Below are positions 8,515 through 17,000 of a stretch of DNA of 32,724 nt, piece after piece. The notes beneath the pieces are model-generated. The model had not been told where the DNA came from and did no database searches. It saw only the letters and a program-made list of their open reading frames with translations. The stretch is from assembly GCA_050252075.1 (NCBI GenBank), contig JBFWLP010000030.1, forward strand, positions 1 through 32,724, read 5' to 3'. Positions within the stretch are counted from its first letter, which is position 1; each line of letters begins with the position of its first letter. The DNA is from JAAYGT01 sp050252075 (GTDB lineage Bacteria > Pseudomonadota > Gammaproteobacteria > Burkholderiales > Burkholderiaceae_B). The translations under genes were made by a program, and so were the position numbers.

Positions 8515-9129
8515 TTAGTTGGCGGGTGGTGCCGTGCTGGTGAACGACGGGCGGGTGCGCAGTTTTTCGTACAGGCGGTGCAGGTTGGGGTGGTTGGCCC
8601 GCCAGTCGAACTCGGAGAAGCGGAAGTCAAGAAAGCCCAGTGCACAACCGACTGCAACATCGGCAAGGCTGAAATTCACGCCCATACAGAAGGCCTGGTC
8701 GCCCAGGCTTTTTTCCATGGACTCCAGCGCACAGACAATTTTTCCATGCTGGCGCTCGATCCACTCGGGGCTGCGATATTTAGGGTCACGCCGATGATTC
8801 TCGATGACTATTGCCACGCTGGCATCGAGTACGCCGTCGGCAATGGCTTCCCAGCATTTTACGGCGGCGCGCTCACGCCCCGACTGCGGAATAAGGCGTC
8901 CGACCGGTGACAAGGTGTCAAGGTATTCGACGATAACCCGGGAATCAAACAGGCTGGCGTTGTCGTCCATGAGCAGGCATGGCACCTTGCCCAACGGGTT
9001 GTGTTTTTGAATGGCGCTGTCTTTAGCCCACACATCTTCGAGAAGAAATTCGTAATCGAGCTTCTTTTCGGCCATTACGACGCGAGTTTTACGTACATAA
9101 GGACTGGTGAGAGAACCAACAAGTTTCAT
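8515..9129 (-). CDS. Glutathione S-transferase family protein
   Basis: A cytosolic-type glutathione S-transferase of 204 residues. The N-terminal thioredoxin-like domain starts MKLVGSLTSPYVRKTRVVM, followed by the GKVPCLL turn (cis-proline before the glutathione site) and SLFDSRVIVEYLD, the usual glutathione gamma-glutamyl contact. The all-helical C-terminal domain holds NFSLADVAVGCAL, the conserved N-capping box region of the GST fold. The family conjugates or reduces electrophiles with glutathione; the real substrate is unknown. It resembles the YibF-type bacterial GSTs. It stands alone on the minus strand, divergent from purB and convergent with the permease gene. Confidence 0.9.
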   Translation of the reverse strand: MKLVGSLTSPYVRKTRVVMAEKKLDYEFLLEDVWAKDSAIQKHNPLGKVPCLLMDDNASLFDSRVIVEYLDTLSPVGRLIPQSGRERAAVKCWEAIADGVLDASVAIVIENHRRDPKYRSPEWIERQHGKIVCALESMEKSLGDQAFCMGVNFSLADVAVGCALGFLDFRFSEFDWRANHPNLHRLYEKLRTRPSFTSTAPPAN

Positions 9130-9159
9130 GGCAACGTCAGTAAATTAAAAGGCAAAAAA

Positions 9160-9165
9160 AGTATA
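9160..9165 (-). promoter_or_regulatory. Possible -10 element for the GST gene
   Basis: TATACT on the minus strand lies about 30 nt upstream of the GST start codon, a good match to the sigma-70 -10 hexamer. No clear TTGACA-like -35 is seen at 17 bp, so support is modest. Confidence 0.35.
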
Positions 9166-9317
9166 GCAGCAACCGTCTGGCACGCAGTTGGTTATCACGG
9201 TTTATCCAGACTATTACGGTGGTGAATCCCCGATTTTGTCGTTTATTTGCGGCAATAGGGTGAATCCTATGTGACGGAAGGGTTGTTTTGGTGTAGGTGG
9301 GGAGCGGGGCGGACAAT

Positions 9318-9325
9318 GCTAAAAT
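9318..9325 (+). promoter_or_regulatory. Possible extended -10 promoter of purB
   Basis: TG-C-TAAAAT forms an extended -10 element about 30 nt upstream of the purB start codon. No strong -35 is visible, which is tolerated for extended -10 promoters. It lies in the 226-bp divergent gap between the GST gene and purB. Confidence 0.4.
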
Positions 9326-9355
9326 GCGCACTCAAATTTTCATTCACGATTCGCC

Positions 9356-10732
9356 ATGCACATTGCCTCCGAACTTAGCTCCCTGAATGCGCTTTCCCCT
9401 CTTGACGGCCGTTATGCCTCCCGGGGTCAGCCTCTGCGTGAAACCCTGTCGGAAGCAGGTTTCATGGCGCACCGGGTTGAGGTTGAAATCGCCTGGCTGA
9501 TTGGTTTGTCCGATGCGGGCTTGCCGGAACTGCCCGCTTTTTCCAACGAAGCTCGCCGTGCCTTACAGGCCCTGGTTGAGGGGTTCTGCGAAGACGACGC
9601 GGCGCGGATCAAGGCCATCGAGCGCACCACCAATCACGATGTAAAGGCTGTGGAATACTGGCTGAAAGAGCGGGTGGCCGACAATGCAGAACTCGCCGCT
9701 GCGGCAGAGTTCATACATTTTGCCTGCACGTCGGAAGACATTAACAACACATCGCATGCGCTCATGCTGTCGCGAGCCCGTGCCGGCGTCATTGTCCCGC
9801 AGCTTGCGCATTTGCTGGAGCAGCTAAAAGGCTTCGCGGTGCGTTATGCCGATCAGCCTTTGCTGTCGCGCACGCATGGCCAGCCGGCCAGCCCGACCAC
9901 GCTGGGCAAGGAATTTGCCAATGTGGCGGCGCGTCTGGAGCGTGCAATTCACGCTATTGCCGCCGTTGAGCCGCTGGCTAAAATGAACGGGGCCACCGGC
10001 AACTACAACGCCCATATCAGCGCTTACCCGGAAATCGACTGGCCGCAATTCAGCAACCAAGTACTGGCAAACCTGGGGCTGACACAAAATCCGTATTCCA
10101 TCCAGATCGAGCCCCACGACTGGATGGCTGCGCTTTTCGATGCCATTGCCCGGGCTAATACAATTTTGCTGGATCTGAATCGGGATATCTGGGGCTACAT
10201 TTCCCTGGGTTACTTCAAGCAGCGTTTGAAGGAAGGCGAGGTCGGCTCGTCGACCATGCCGCACAAGGTCAATCCCATCGACTTTGAAAATTCCGAGGGG
10301 AATCTGGGCCTGGCCAACGCCATGTTGCGCCATTTGTCCGAAAAGCTGCCGGTTTCCCGCTGGCAACGCGATCTTACAGACTCGACGGTGCTGCGCAATC
10401 TTGGGGTGGCGTTCGGTTATTGTGTTGTTGCCTACGATTCGTGTCTGCGTGGTTTGTCGAAGCTGGAGCTGAACCCTGCCGCCATCGACGCCGATATTGA
10501 CGCCTGCTGGGAAGTGCTGGCCGAGCCGGTGCAAACGGTCATGCGTCGCTACGGGCTGCCCCAGCCCTACGAGCAATTGAAAGCCCTGACACGGGGCAAA
10601 GGCATCAATCGTGAAGGCCTGACCGAGTTCATTCAGGGGCTCGATTTACCGCCGGAACCCAAGGCCCGGCTGCTGGCCCTGACGCCGCGCACCTACATCG
10701 GCCTTGCGGCCGACCTTGCCAGGCAAGTCTAG
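9356..10732 (+). CDS. purB: Adenylosuccinate lyase PurB
   Basis: PurB carries out two fumarate-releasing steps of purine synthesis: SAICAR to AICAR, and adenylosuccinate to AMP. The 458-residue length matches E. coli PurB (456). The N-terminus (LSPLDGRYASRGQPL) is typical of the proteobacterial type. Motifs seen are TNHDVKAVEYWL, the FACTSEDINN segment, the RTHGQPASPTTLGKEFAN segment holding the catalytic histidine region, and the fumarase-superfamily signature SSTMPHKVNPIDFENSEGN near residue 300, with its mobile catalytic serine loop. It is a single-gene unit with its own likely promoter and a clear terminator. Confidence 0.97.
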   Translation: MHIASELSSLNALSPLDGRYASRGQPLRETLSEAGFMAHRVEVEIAWLIGLSDAGLPELPAFSNEARRALQALVEGFCEDDAARIKAIERTTNHDVKAVEYWLKERVADNAELAAAAEFIHFACTSEDINNTSHALMLSRARAGVIVPQLAHLLEQLKGFAVRYADQPLLSRTHGQPASPTTLGKEFANVAARLERAIHAIAAVEPLAKMNGATGNYNAHISAYPEIDWPQFSNQVLANLGLTQNPYSIQIEPHDWMAALFDAIARANTILLDLNRDIWGYISLGYFKQRLKEGEVGSSTMPHKVNPIDFENSEGNLGLANAMLRHLSEKLPVSRWQRDLTDSTVLRNLGVAFGYCVVAYDSCLRGLSKLELNPAAIDADIDACWEVLAEPVQTVMRRYGLPQPYEQLKALTRGKGINREGLTEFIQGLDLPPEPKARLLALTPRTYIGLAADLARQV

Positions 10733-10741
10733 CCGGCACGC

Positions 10742-10792
10742 TCCGGGCGGCCCCGCGCGCTGCCCGGACTGATCTTCTTGTTTTTTGTTTTC
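10742..10792 (+). terminator. Rho-independent terminator of purB
   Basis: TCCGGGC (10742-10748) and GCCCGGA (10762-10768) form a perfect 7-bp GC-rich stem 9 bp after the purB stop. It is followed by a T-rich tract (CTTCTTGTTTTTTGTTTTC), the expected pattern of an intrinsic terminator. Confidence 0.7.
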
Positions 10793-10907
10793 AATGGCTT
10801 ACCCCATGGCAGGGTAGGTATCGCCTCGTGACATTGAGGGATATCAACCGGCGCTGCTCTGCGTTATGCTAACTTCATTCGCGTGTACTCCACGACAAGG
10901 ATCCTCT

Positions 10908-13760
10908 ATGCAACATCTGGAAAGTGCGGCGATAGCGCTCGCCGAGCCCCAAGCGATTTCAACCGAAGTTCTGATTGAAAAATACGCCAAAGGCGGCGAA
11001 TCCACCATCCACGAGGTACGGTCCCGCGTGGCCGGTGCTTTGGCCCAGGTCGAGGAGCCGAAAGCACGTCAAAAACTGGCGGCCGACTTTCTGTGGGCCA
11101 TGGAAAATGGTTTTATTCCCGCCGGGCGGGTGAACAGTGCCGCGGGAACCGATCTGCAAAGCACGTTGATCAACTGCTTTGTTCAGCCCGTAGGCGATTC
11201 GATTACCGAGGTTACCTCGGGTAAGCCTGGAATTTACACGGCGTTGGCGCAGGCGGCGGAAACCATGCGCCGCGGCGGTGGGGTGGGTTACAACTTTTCA
11301 GCGATCCGTCCCAAAGGGGCAAAAGTAAAAGGTACGGGCAGCAGTGCGTCGGGGCCGATTTCCTACATGCGTGTGTTTGACCGTTCCTGCGAAACGGTCG
11401 AGTCGGCGGGCGCACGGCGCGGTGCGCAAATGGCTGTGCTGAACGTAACGCATCCTGATATCAACGATTTCATTACGGCCAAACAAGAGCGCGGCCAACT
11501 CAATAATTTTAATGTGTCGGTAGGTGTGACCGATGATTTCATGCGGGCCGTAGAGCTGGATACCGAGTTCGAACTGTTTCATGCCAGCGAGCCCAACGAC
11601 GAGCTCAAGGCGGCCGGCGCTTATCTGCGCAAAGACAGTGTATGGGTATACCGTAAGGTTCGGGCGCGCGATGTCTGGGATCTGATCATGCAGAGCACCT
11701 ACGCGGCGGCCGAGCCGGGTGTTCTGTTTCTGGATCGAATCAATCAGGAAAACAATCTGGCTTATTGCGAATCAATCGAGGCCACCAACCCGTGCGGCGA
11801 GCAACCGCTGCCGGATTATGGCTGTTGCTGCCTGGGCAGCCTGGCATTGAACGCCTATGTGCGGGATCCTTTCAGTGATTCGGCCAGTTTTGATTACGAC
11901 ACCCTTCGCAAGGCGACGAAGCTTGCGGTGCGCATGCTCGATAACGTACTGACCGCCACCAAATGGCCGCTGGAGGAGCAGAAACAAGAGGCCGACGCAA
12001 AACGCCGTCTGGGGCTGGGGTTTACCGGTTTGGGCGATACCCTGATCATGCTGGGGGTGCGTTACGATTCCGATGCCGGTCGCACCCTTGCCGCCACCAT
12101 TGCCCGTGAGATGCGTGATGCCGCCTACGAGGCGTCGGTTGAACTTGCCAAAGAGCGTGGTGCGTTTCCGCTGTTCAATGCCGATGCGTATCTGGCGTCC
12201 GGTTTTGCGCAGCGCCTTCCCGACACCCTTAAGAAAGCGATCCGCAAGCATGGCATACGCAACTCCCACCTGACATCCATTGCGCCGACCGGAACCATTT
12301 CACTGGCTTTTGCCGATAACGCGTCCAACGGTATTGAACCGCCGTTCTCCTGGTATTACACACGCACAAAACGCATGCCGGACGGCTCGAAGAAAGATTA
12401 CCTTGTCGAGGATCACGCCTACCGCGTGTTCCGTGCCATGGGGGGCGATGTCAACCATCTGCCCGAGTCCTTTGTGTCCGCCCTGCAGATTTCGGCCATC
12501 GATCACATGCTGATGGTGTCGGCCGTGGCCCCCTATGTTGACGCCGCGATTTCCAAAACGGTGAATGTGCCCGAGGCCTATCCCTATGACGATTTCAAGG
12601 ACCTTTACATTCAGGCGTGGCACAAGGGCCTGAAGGGCATCACCACTTACCGTCCCAACAGCATTCTGGGGGCGGTACTTTCGGTGGCGCCCGAGGCGTC
12701 GGCAGCCGCGCCCGCACCTATCCAGCTCTCGGAGCAGGACAAGCGGCTGGTGCTCAAAGAGGTGGCGAAGTCTCCGCCACTGGCCTCGTTGCGCTGGCCG
12801 TCACGTCCCGCTTTGCCGGCGGGTGCAGCCGGCTGGGTAAGCGAGACCATCCATACCCCTCAGGGGGAATTTGCAGTCGTCGTGGCCGATCAGTCCAGCG
12901 TCCCGTTTGAGGTCTGGGTACTGGGCGGGCAACCGCCGCGCGGGCTGGATGCGATCGCCAAAACATTGTCAACAGATATGCGAGCCAATGATCGTGGCTG
13001 GCTGCGCAAGAAACTGTCGGTGTTGTCGCGCGCCTACGGTGACGGTTTCCAGATGCCCATGCCGCCCAATGGCGAGATGGTGCAGGTGCCCAGTGCGACG
13101 GCGGCATTGGCGCGTCTGGTGGAGTGGCGTTACAACGATCTGGGGGCGCTTGACGCCCGAGAAAGCGACCCGTCGCCGGTTTTGAACGCGCTGTTTGCGC
13201 CGCACGAGCCCAAAACCGGCACCGACGGTACGTTGGCCTGGGTGGCCGATGTGCGTAATCCGTCGACCGACGACGATTTTGTCCTGATGCTCAAGGAGCT
13301 GCAAATGCCCGACGGCAGCCGCCGTCCTTACAGCATATGGCTGACCGGAGCGCATCCCCGGGCACTTGATGGCTTGTGCAAGTTGCTGAGCCTGGACATG
13401 CGTGTCATTGATCCGGCGTGGATTGGTATGAAGCTGCGCAAGTTGCTCAATTATGCCGAGCCCCGCGGCGATTTTCTGGCCCGTGTGCCGGGTTCAGACC
13501 GTCAGGCAAACTTTCCCTCAACCGTCGCTTATATTGCCCAGTTGGTCATTCATCGTTACGCCATGCTGGGAATCCTTACCGAGCAAGGGTTCCCGGTGCA
13601 TTCCATGGGTGTGGTCGCCGACGAACCGACGGGGCCCGCCCTGACATTACCCGCCGCATTTTCGGGTAAACCCTGCGCGGAGTGCGGTAACCATGCCGTC
13701 ATCAAAAAAGATGGCTGCGAATTCTGCACGGTATGTGGTGCCATGGGGGCCTGCGGGTAA
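10908..13760 (+). CDS. nrdJ: Adenosylcobalamin-dependent (class II) ribonucleoside-diphosphate reductase
   Basis: A class II ribonucleotide reductase, which makes deoxyribonucleotides with adenosylcobalamin as radical source, with or without oxygen. From ATG 10908 it is 950 residues; AAGG sits 7 nt upstream, and an in-frame ATG at 10866 lacks such a site. Cys90 (LINCFV) is the likely first redox cysteine. The active-site loop is NPCGEQ, with Asn294, thiyl Cys296 and Glu298. PTGTIS near residue 460 binds substrate phosphate. The C-terminal part holds two tandem copies of a TSCPAD-like domain (about 666-755 and 807-900), then cysteine-rich CAEC and CEFCTVCGAMGAC motifs that should relay electrons to the active site. 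I see no cobalamin riboswitch in the 175 bp upstream. Confidence 0.96.
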   Translation: MQHLESAAIALAEPQAISTEVLIEKYAKGGESTIHEVRSRVAGALAQVEEPKARQKLAADFLWAMENGFIPAGRVNSAAGTDLQSTLINCFVQPVGDSITEVTSGKPGIYTALAQAAETMRRGGGVGYNFSAIRPKGAKVKGTGSSASGPISYMRVFDRSCETVESAGARRGAQMAVLNVTHPDINDFITAKQERGQLNNFNVSVGVTDDFMRAVELDTEFELFHASEPNDELKAAGAYLRKDSVWVYRKVRARDVWDLIMQSTYAAAEPGVLFLDRINQENNLAYCESIEATNPCGEQPLPDYGCCCLGSLALNAYVRDPFSDSASFDYDTLRKATKLAVRMLDNVLTATKWPLEEQKQEADAKRRLGLGFTGLGDTLIMLGVRYDSDAGRTLAATIAREMRDAAYEASVELAKERGAFPLFNADAYLASGFAQRLPDTLKKAIRKHGIRNSHLTSIAPTGTISLAFADNASNGIEPPFSWYYTRTKRMPDGSKKDYLVEDHAYRVFRAMGGDVNHLPESFVSALQISAIDHMLMVSAVAPYVDAAISKTVNVPEAYPYDDFKDLYIQAWHKGLKGITTYRPNSILGAVLSVAPEASAAAPAPIQLSEQDKRLVLKEVAKSPPLASLRWPSRPALPAGAAGWVSETIHTPQGEFAVVVADQSSVPFEVWVLGGQPPRGLDAIAKTLSTDMRANDRGWLRKKLSVLSRAYGDGFQMPMPPNGEMVQVPSATAALARLVEWRYNDLGALDARESDPSPVLNALFAPHEPKTGTDGTLAWVADVRNPSTDDDFVLMLKELQMPDGSRRPYSIWLTGAHPRALDGLCKLLSLDMRVIDPAWIGMKLRKLLNYAEPRGDFLARVPGSDRQANFPSTVAYIAQLVIHRYAMLGILTEQGFPVHSMGVVADEPTGPALTLPAAFSGKPCAECGNHAVIKKDGCEFCTVCGAMGACG

Positions 13761-13766
13761 ACAATT

Positions 13767-13937
13767 ATGTTTTTGCACAATGACACGCTGCTCATCATTT
13801 TTGTGCTGGGCATTATTCTGGCGATTGTGGGGTTTGGTTTCCGTGACAGAAATCCGGGGCTGATCCTGCTGGGTATCGGCTTCCTGATAACCCTTTTTGT
13901 GGTTGTGCAAAAAGCCGCCGATGTATTTGGGGGGTAA
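13767..13937 (+). CDS. Small two-helix membrane protein downstream of nrdJ
   Basis: A 56-residue open frame starting 6 bp after the nrdJ stop. It begins MFLHNDTLLIIFVLGIILAI and has two hydrophobic segments (about residues 8-23 and 31-49) joined by a short charged loop, GFRDRNPG. This is a credible hairpin-like inner-membrane protein. The tight spacing suggests co-transcription with nrdJ. No function is recognised. The composition (regular hydrophobic blocks, charged turn) is unlike a random frame. Confidence 0.6.
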   Translation: MFLHNDTLLIIFVLGIILAIVGFGFRDRNPGLILLGIGFLITLFVVVQKAADVFGG

Positions 13938-14086
13938 CAATACGTTTTAAATAGTCTCTTTACCTGTCGTTCTCGCCAATAGCCGAACGGCCTAGGTCGT
14001 TCTACTGTACGAGTGTCAAAAAGGGTTAGAAGTGCCGGCTAATTGTTACGGCACAGGCCCTGGATACCTTATGCATTGGAACGGCC
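13938..14086. other. Intergenic region upstream of the giant adhesin
   Basis: 149 bp between the small membrane protein and the adhesin gene. It presumably holds the adhesin promoter, but no convincing -35/-10 pair is seen. It contains a near-perfect 18-bp palindrome at 13985-14002, listed separately. Confidence 0.5.
13985..14002. promoter_or_regulatory. 18-bp palindrome, candidate operator upstream of the adhesin gene
   Basis: GAACGGCCTAGGTCGTTC reads the same on both strands except for one symmetrical position pair (G/T). It has a CCTAGG centre and GAACG/CGTTC arms. It lies 85 bp before the adhesin start codon with no T tract after it, so an operator for a dimeric regulator fits better than a terminator. 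Confidence 0.4.
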
Positions 14087-17000
14087 ATGGAAGAGATTGC
14101 AGTTGTCACAAATGTTGTCGGTGAAGCATGGATGCGGGCCGAAGACGGTACGCTGGTGCCGTTACAGGTCGGCGACAAGCTTCCCCTCGATGCCGTGATC
14201 GTTACCGGTGGGTCGGGGGTTGTCAGCATCGAATTGATGGGCATTCCACCCATTGTGATTGGTTCCAGCCGTGAAGTTGCCCTGGGGCAGGATATTGTCC
14301 AGGATACCGGCGATACGTTTTCCGTGGGTGCAGCAGCCTCTGATTCAGCTGTTTTCACTTCGGAAGCGACCTCGCCGTTGTTGGCCAAACTGGCTTCCTT
14401 GTTGAACTCCGGGGCTGACCCTTTCACTGTTCTGGGAGCAACTGCAGCCGTAGAACAACCCGACAATTATTCCGTTTACGGTGCAGCCCAGGTCGCCACC
14501 GGCAATAATCTCGAAGTTGTTTCCCTGGTTCGTCTTGCCAGTGTGGCGGTCAATACTGGCAATGTGGCTGACGTCGGCCTGGGCGTACAAGAAGTAACGA
14601 CCGCAGGTACCGAACAGGCTCCTGTCGCCGTCGGCCCTCAAGCCAGACTTGCTCCCGATTCCGCCAGTTCGCCTTTCGTTCCCGCTTTTGCGGCGGCGCC
14701 CAGCGCAGCGCCTGTTACACCGGCGGCAGCGCCGGCTGCGCCGACAACACCACCGGCGCCGCCTTTCGCACCTGATACGCCGGCCACTCCGCCTGCACCG
14801 CCGCCCGTTGTGGAACAACCACCGGTTGTACAGCAGCCTCCCGTCACTCCGCAACCGCCCGCTGTTCCGCAGCCGCCTGCGCCCCCGGTTACCCAGCCAC
14901 CAGTTACTCCGCCACCGGCGACCGGCGGATCAAACATTCCTCCGTTGCAAGTCAACCTGGTCATGAATCCCGTCGCTCCCAACGACAAGGTTATCAATAT
15001 TGCGGATGTTGACGATGGTGTAGAAGTTAGAGGTCGGGTCACGGGCGCTGCAGGTGCCGGCGATGTTGTCGTTGTCACTGTGGGGGAAACGCAGATTCAG
15101 GCGGTCGTCAACCAGGATCGGACGTGGTCCGTTGTTCTTGATGAAACGGCATTTTCCGGTGTTCAGGACGGCCCTGTTTCGATTGTGTCCCGTATAACGG
15201 TCACTGATGGAAGTGGCCGCCAGGCAACGGATGAAGAAAGCTGGACGATTAACGTTGATCTAACGGGGCCGGAGGCCGGAGTCACGATCGATACGATCGC
15301 GGGCGATGACATCGTGAACGCGGCCGAGTCTGGCGCGGACGTGACGGTCAGCGGCACGGTCGGTGGTGATGTGGCCGAGGGTGACACGGTCACGGTGACG
15401 GTCGGCGAAAACAGTTACGAGGCGCAGGTTGGCGCGGGTGGCACCTGGAGTGTGGCGATCGCCGGCTCGGTGCTGGCGGCCAACGGGCAAGTCGGCGCGT
15501 CGGTGACGACCACGGATGGGGCGGGTAACAGCGCGACGGCGGACGCGAGCCGTGACTACACGGTCGANNNNNNNNNNGCACCTGGAGTGTGGCGATCGCC
15601 GGCTCGGTGCTGGCGGCCAACGGGCAAGTCGGCGCGTCGGTGACGACCACGGATGGGGCGGGTAACAGCGCGACGGCGGACGCGAGCCGTGACTACACGG
15701 TCGATACCGAGGTCAGTGCGTCGATCACGATCGATACGATCGCGGGCGATGACATCGTGAACGCGGCCGAGTCTGGCGCGGACGTGACGGTCAGCGGCAC
15801 GGTCGGTGGTGATGTGGCCGAGGGTGACACGGTCACGGTGACGGTCGGCGAAAACAGTTACGAGGCGCAGGTTGGCGCGGGTGGCACCTGGAGTGTGGCG
15901 ATCGCCGGCTCGGTGCTGGCGGCCAACGGGCAAGTCGGCGCGTCGGTGACGACCACGGATGGGGCGGGTAACAGCGCGACGGCGGACGCGAGCCGTGACT
16001 ACACGGTCGACCTTGGCCCCACTGCCGATCCTTCACAGATTGTCGGCACAGAGGATACGCCGCTGGTTTTTGCCTGGGCAGACTTCGGTATTACGTCGGG
16101 CAATGCCGGCGATCAAGGCATTCTTATCACCTCACTGCCTCAGGCAGGTACGCTGCAGATCCAGGTGGGTGGCGGTACTGATGCCCAGTGGGTCGATGTG
16201 ACTCTGGCCGATGGCGAGCTGCTTGTCTCAAGACAGGATATTGAAAGCGGGATGTTGCGTTTCGTACCGGATTCTCATGAGTCCGGCTGGGATGGGGCGG
16301 ATGCCGAAGGTGTTGGGAACAATCTGACCAGTTATGCCGAGTTTTCATTTAATCCCGTTGATGCTTCGGGTGTTGGTGCCACCTCGTCTCTGACGATTGA
16401 TATCAACCCTGTGGCCGATGCACCGGATGTCGGCGTCGAGGTGATCAGCGTTGATACCGTTGAAGGATCCGGCTCGGGTACAGTGTATTCCTTCCAGGGC
16501 GTGGAACTCACTGTCAGCGATGCCGGGGTCAGTGCCACGGGTCTGTCCGGGCAAGTGCTGTTGCCCCCGTTCAACTCGAACATCAACGATAACAGCAGTG
16601 CCGTCAATGTGGTTGCGGTCATGGGTAATTTTGCCGATGTTGTTCCCGGCAGTCAGAACCTGAATGGTATCAACGCCCACGGTGACTACATCTTCTTTGA
16701 CGGCCCGGCGTCGGCCTATTCTATTTCCAACGTGAACAACAACGGCCCCGATAATCTGTCGGCGAAGGTTACGCTGGATGGCATTTCGGTCAATATCAAT
16801 AATGCGCGAGGTATTCTGTTTGCCGACGGCACCAGCTACGGGTGGCCGTCCACGATTCCTGATCTGCAGGTGACCCAAGGCGGTGGCGAAGGCTACACCG
16901 AAATCGTTGTCAATGTTTCTGCTGCTTTGGTGGATACGGACGGCAGCGAGACATTGTCCGGTATCACGCTTCTGGGAATTCCCGCGGGTGCCACGGTGAT

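Noticed and set aside
10793..10907. Cobalamin riboswitch upstream of nrdJ
   Set aside because: A B12-dependent enzyme made this plausible, but I find no B12-box-like sequence and the 115-bp gap is too short for a full cobalamin riboswitch.
15568..15643. Apparent frameshift and early stop of the adhesin after the N run
   Set aside because: The frame change comes from the arbitrary 10-N filler. Repeat phase requires 179 + 306n bases, which restores the frame.
15283..16010. Tandem repeats as a CRISPR array
   Set aside because: Units are 306 bp, contiguous, in frame and coding, with no spacers and no cas genes nearby.
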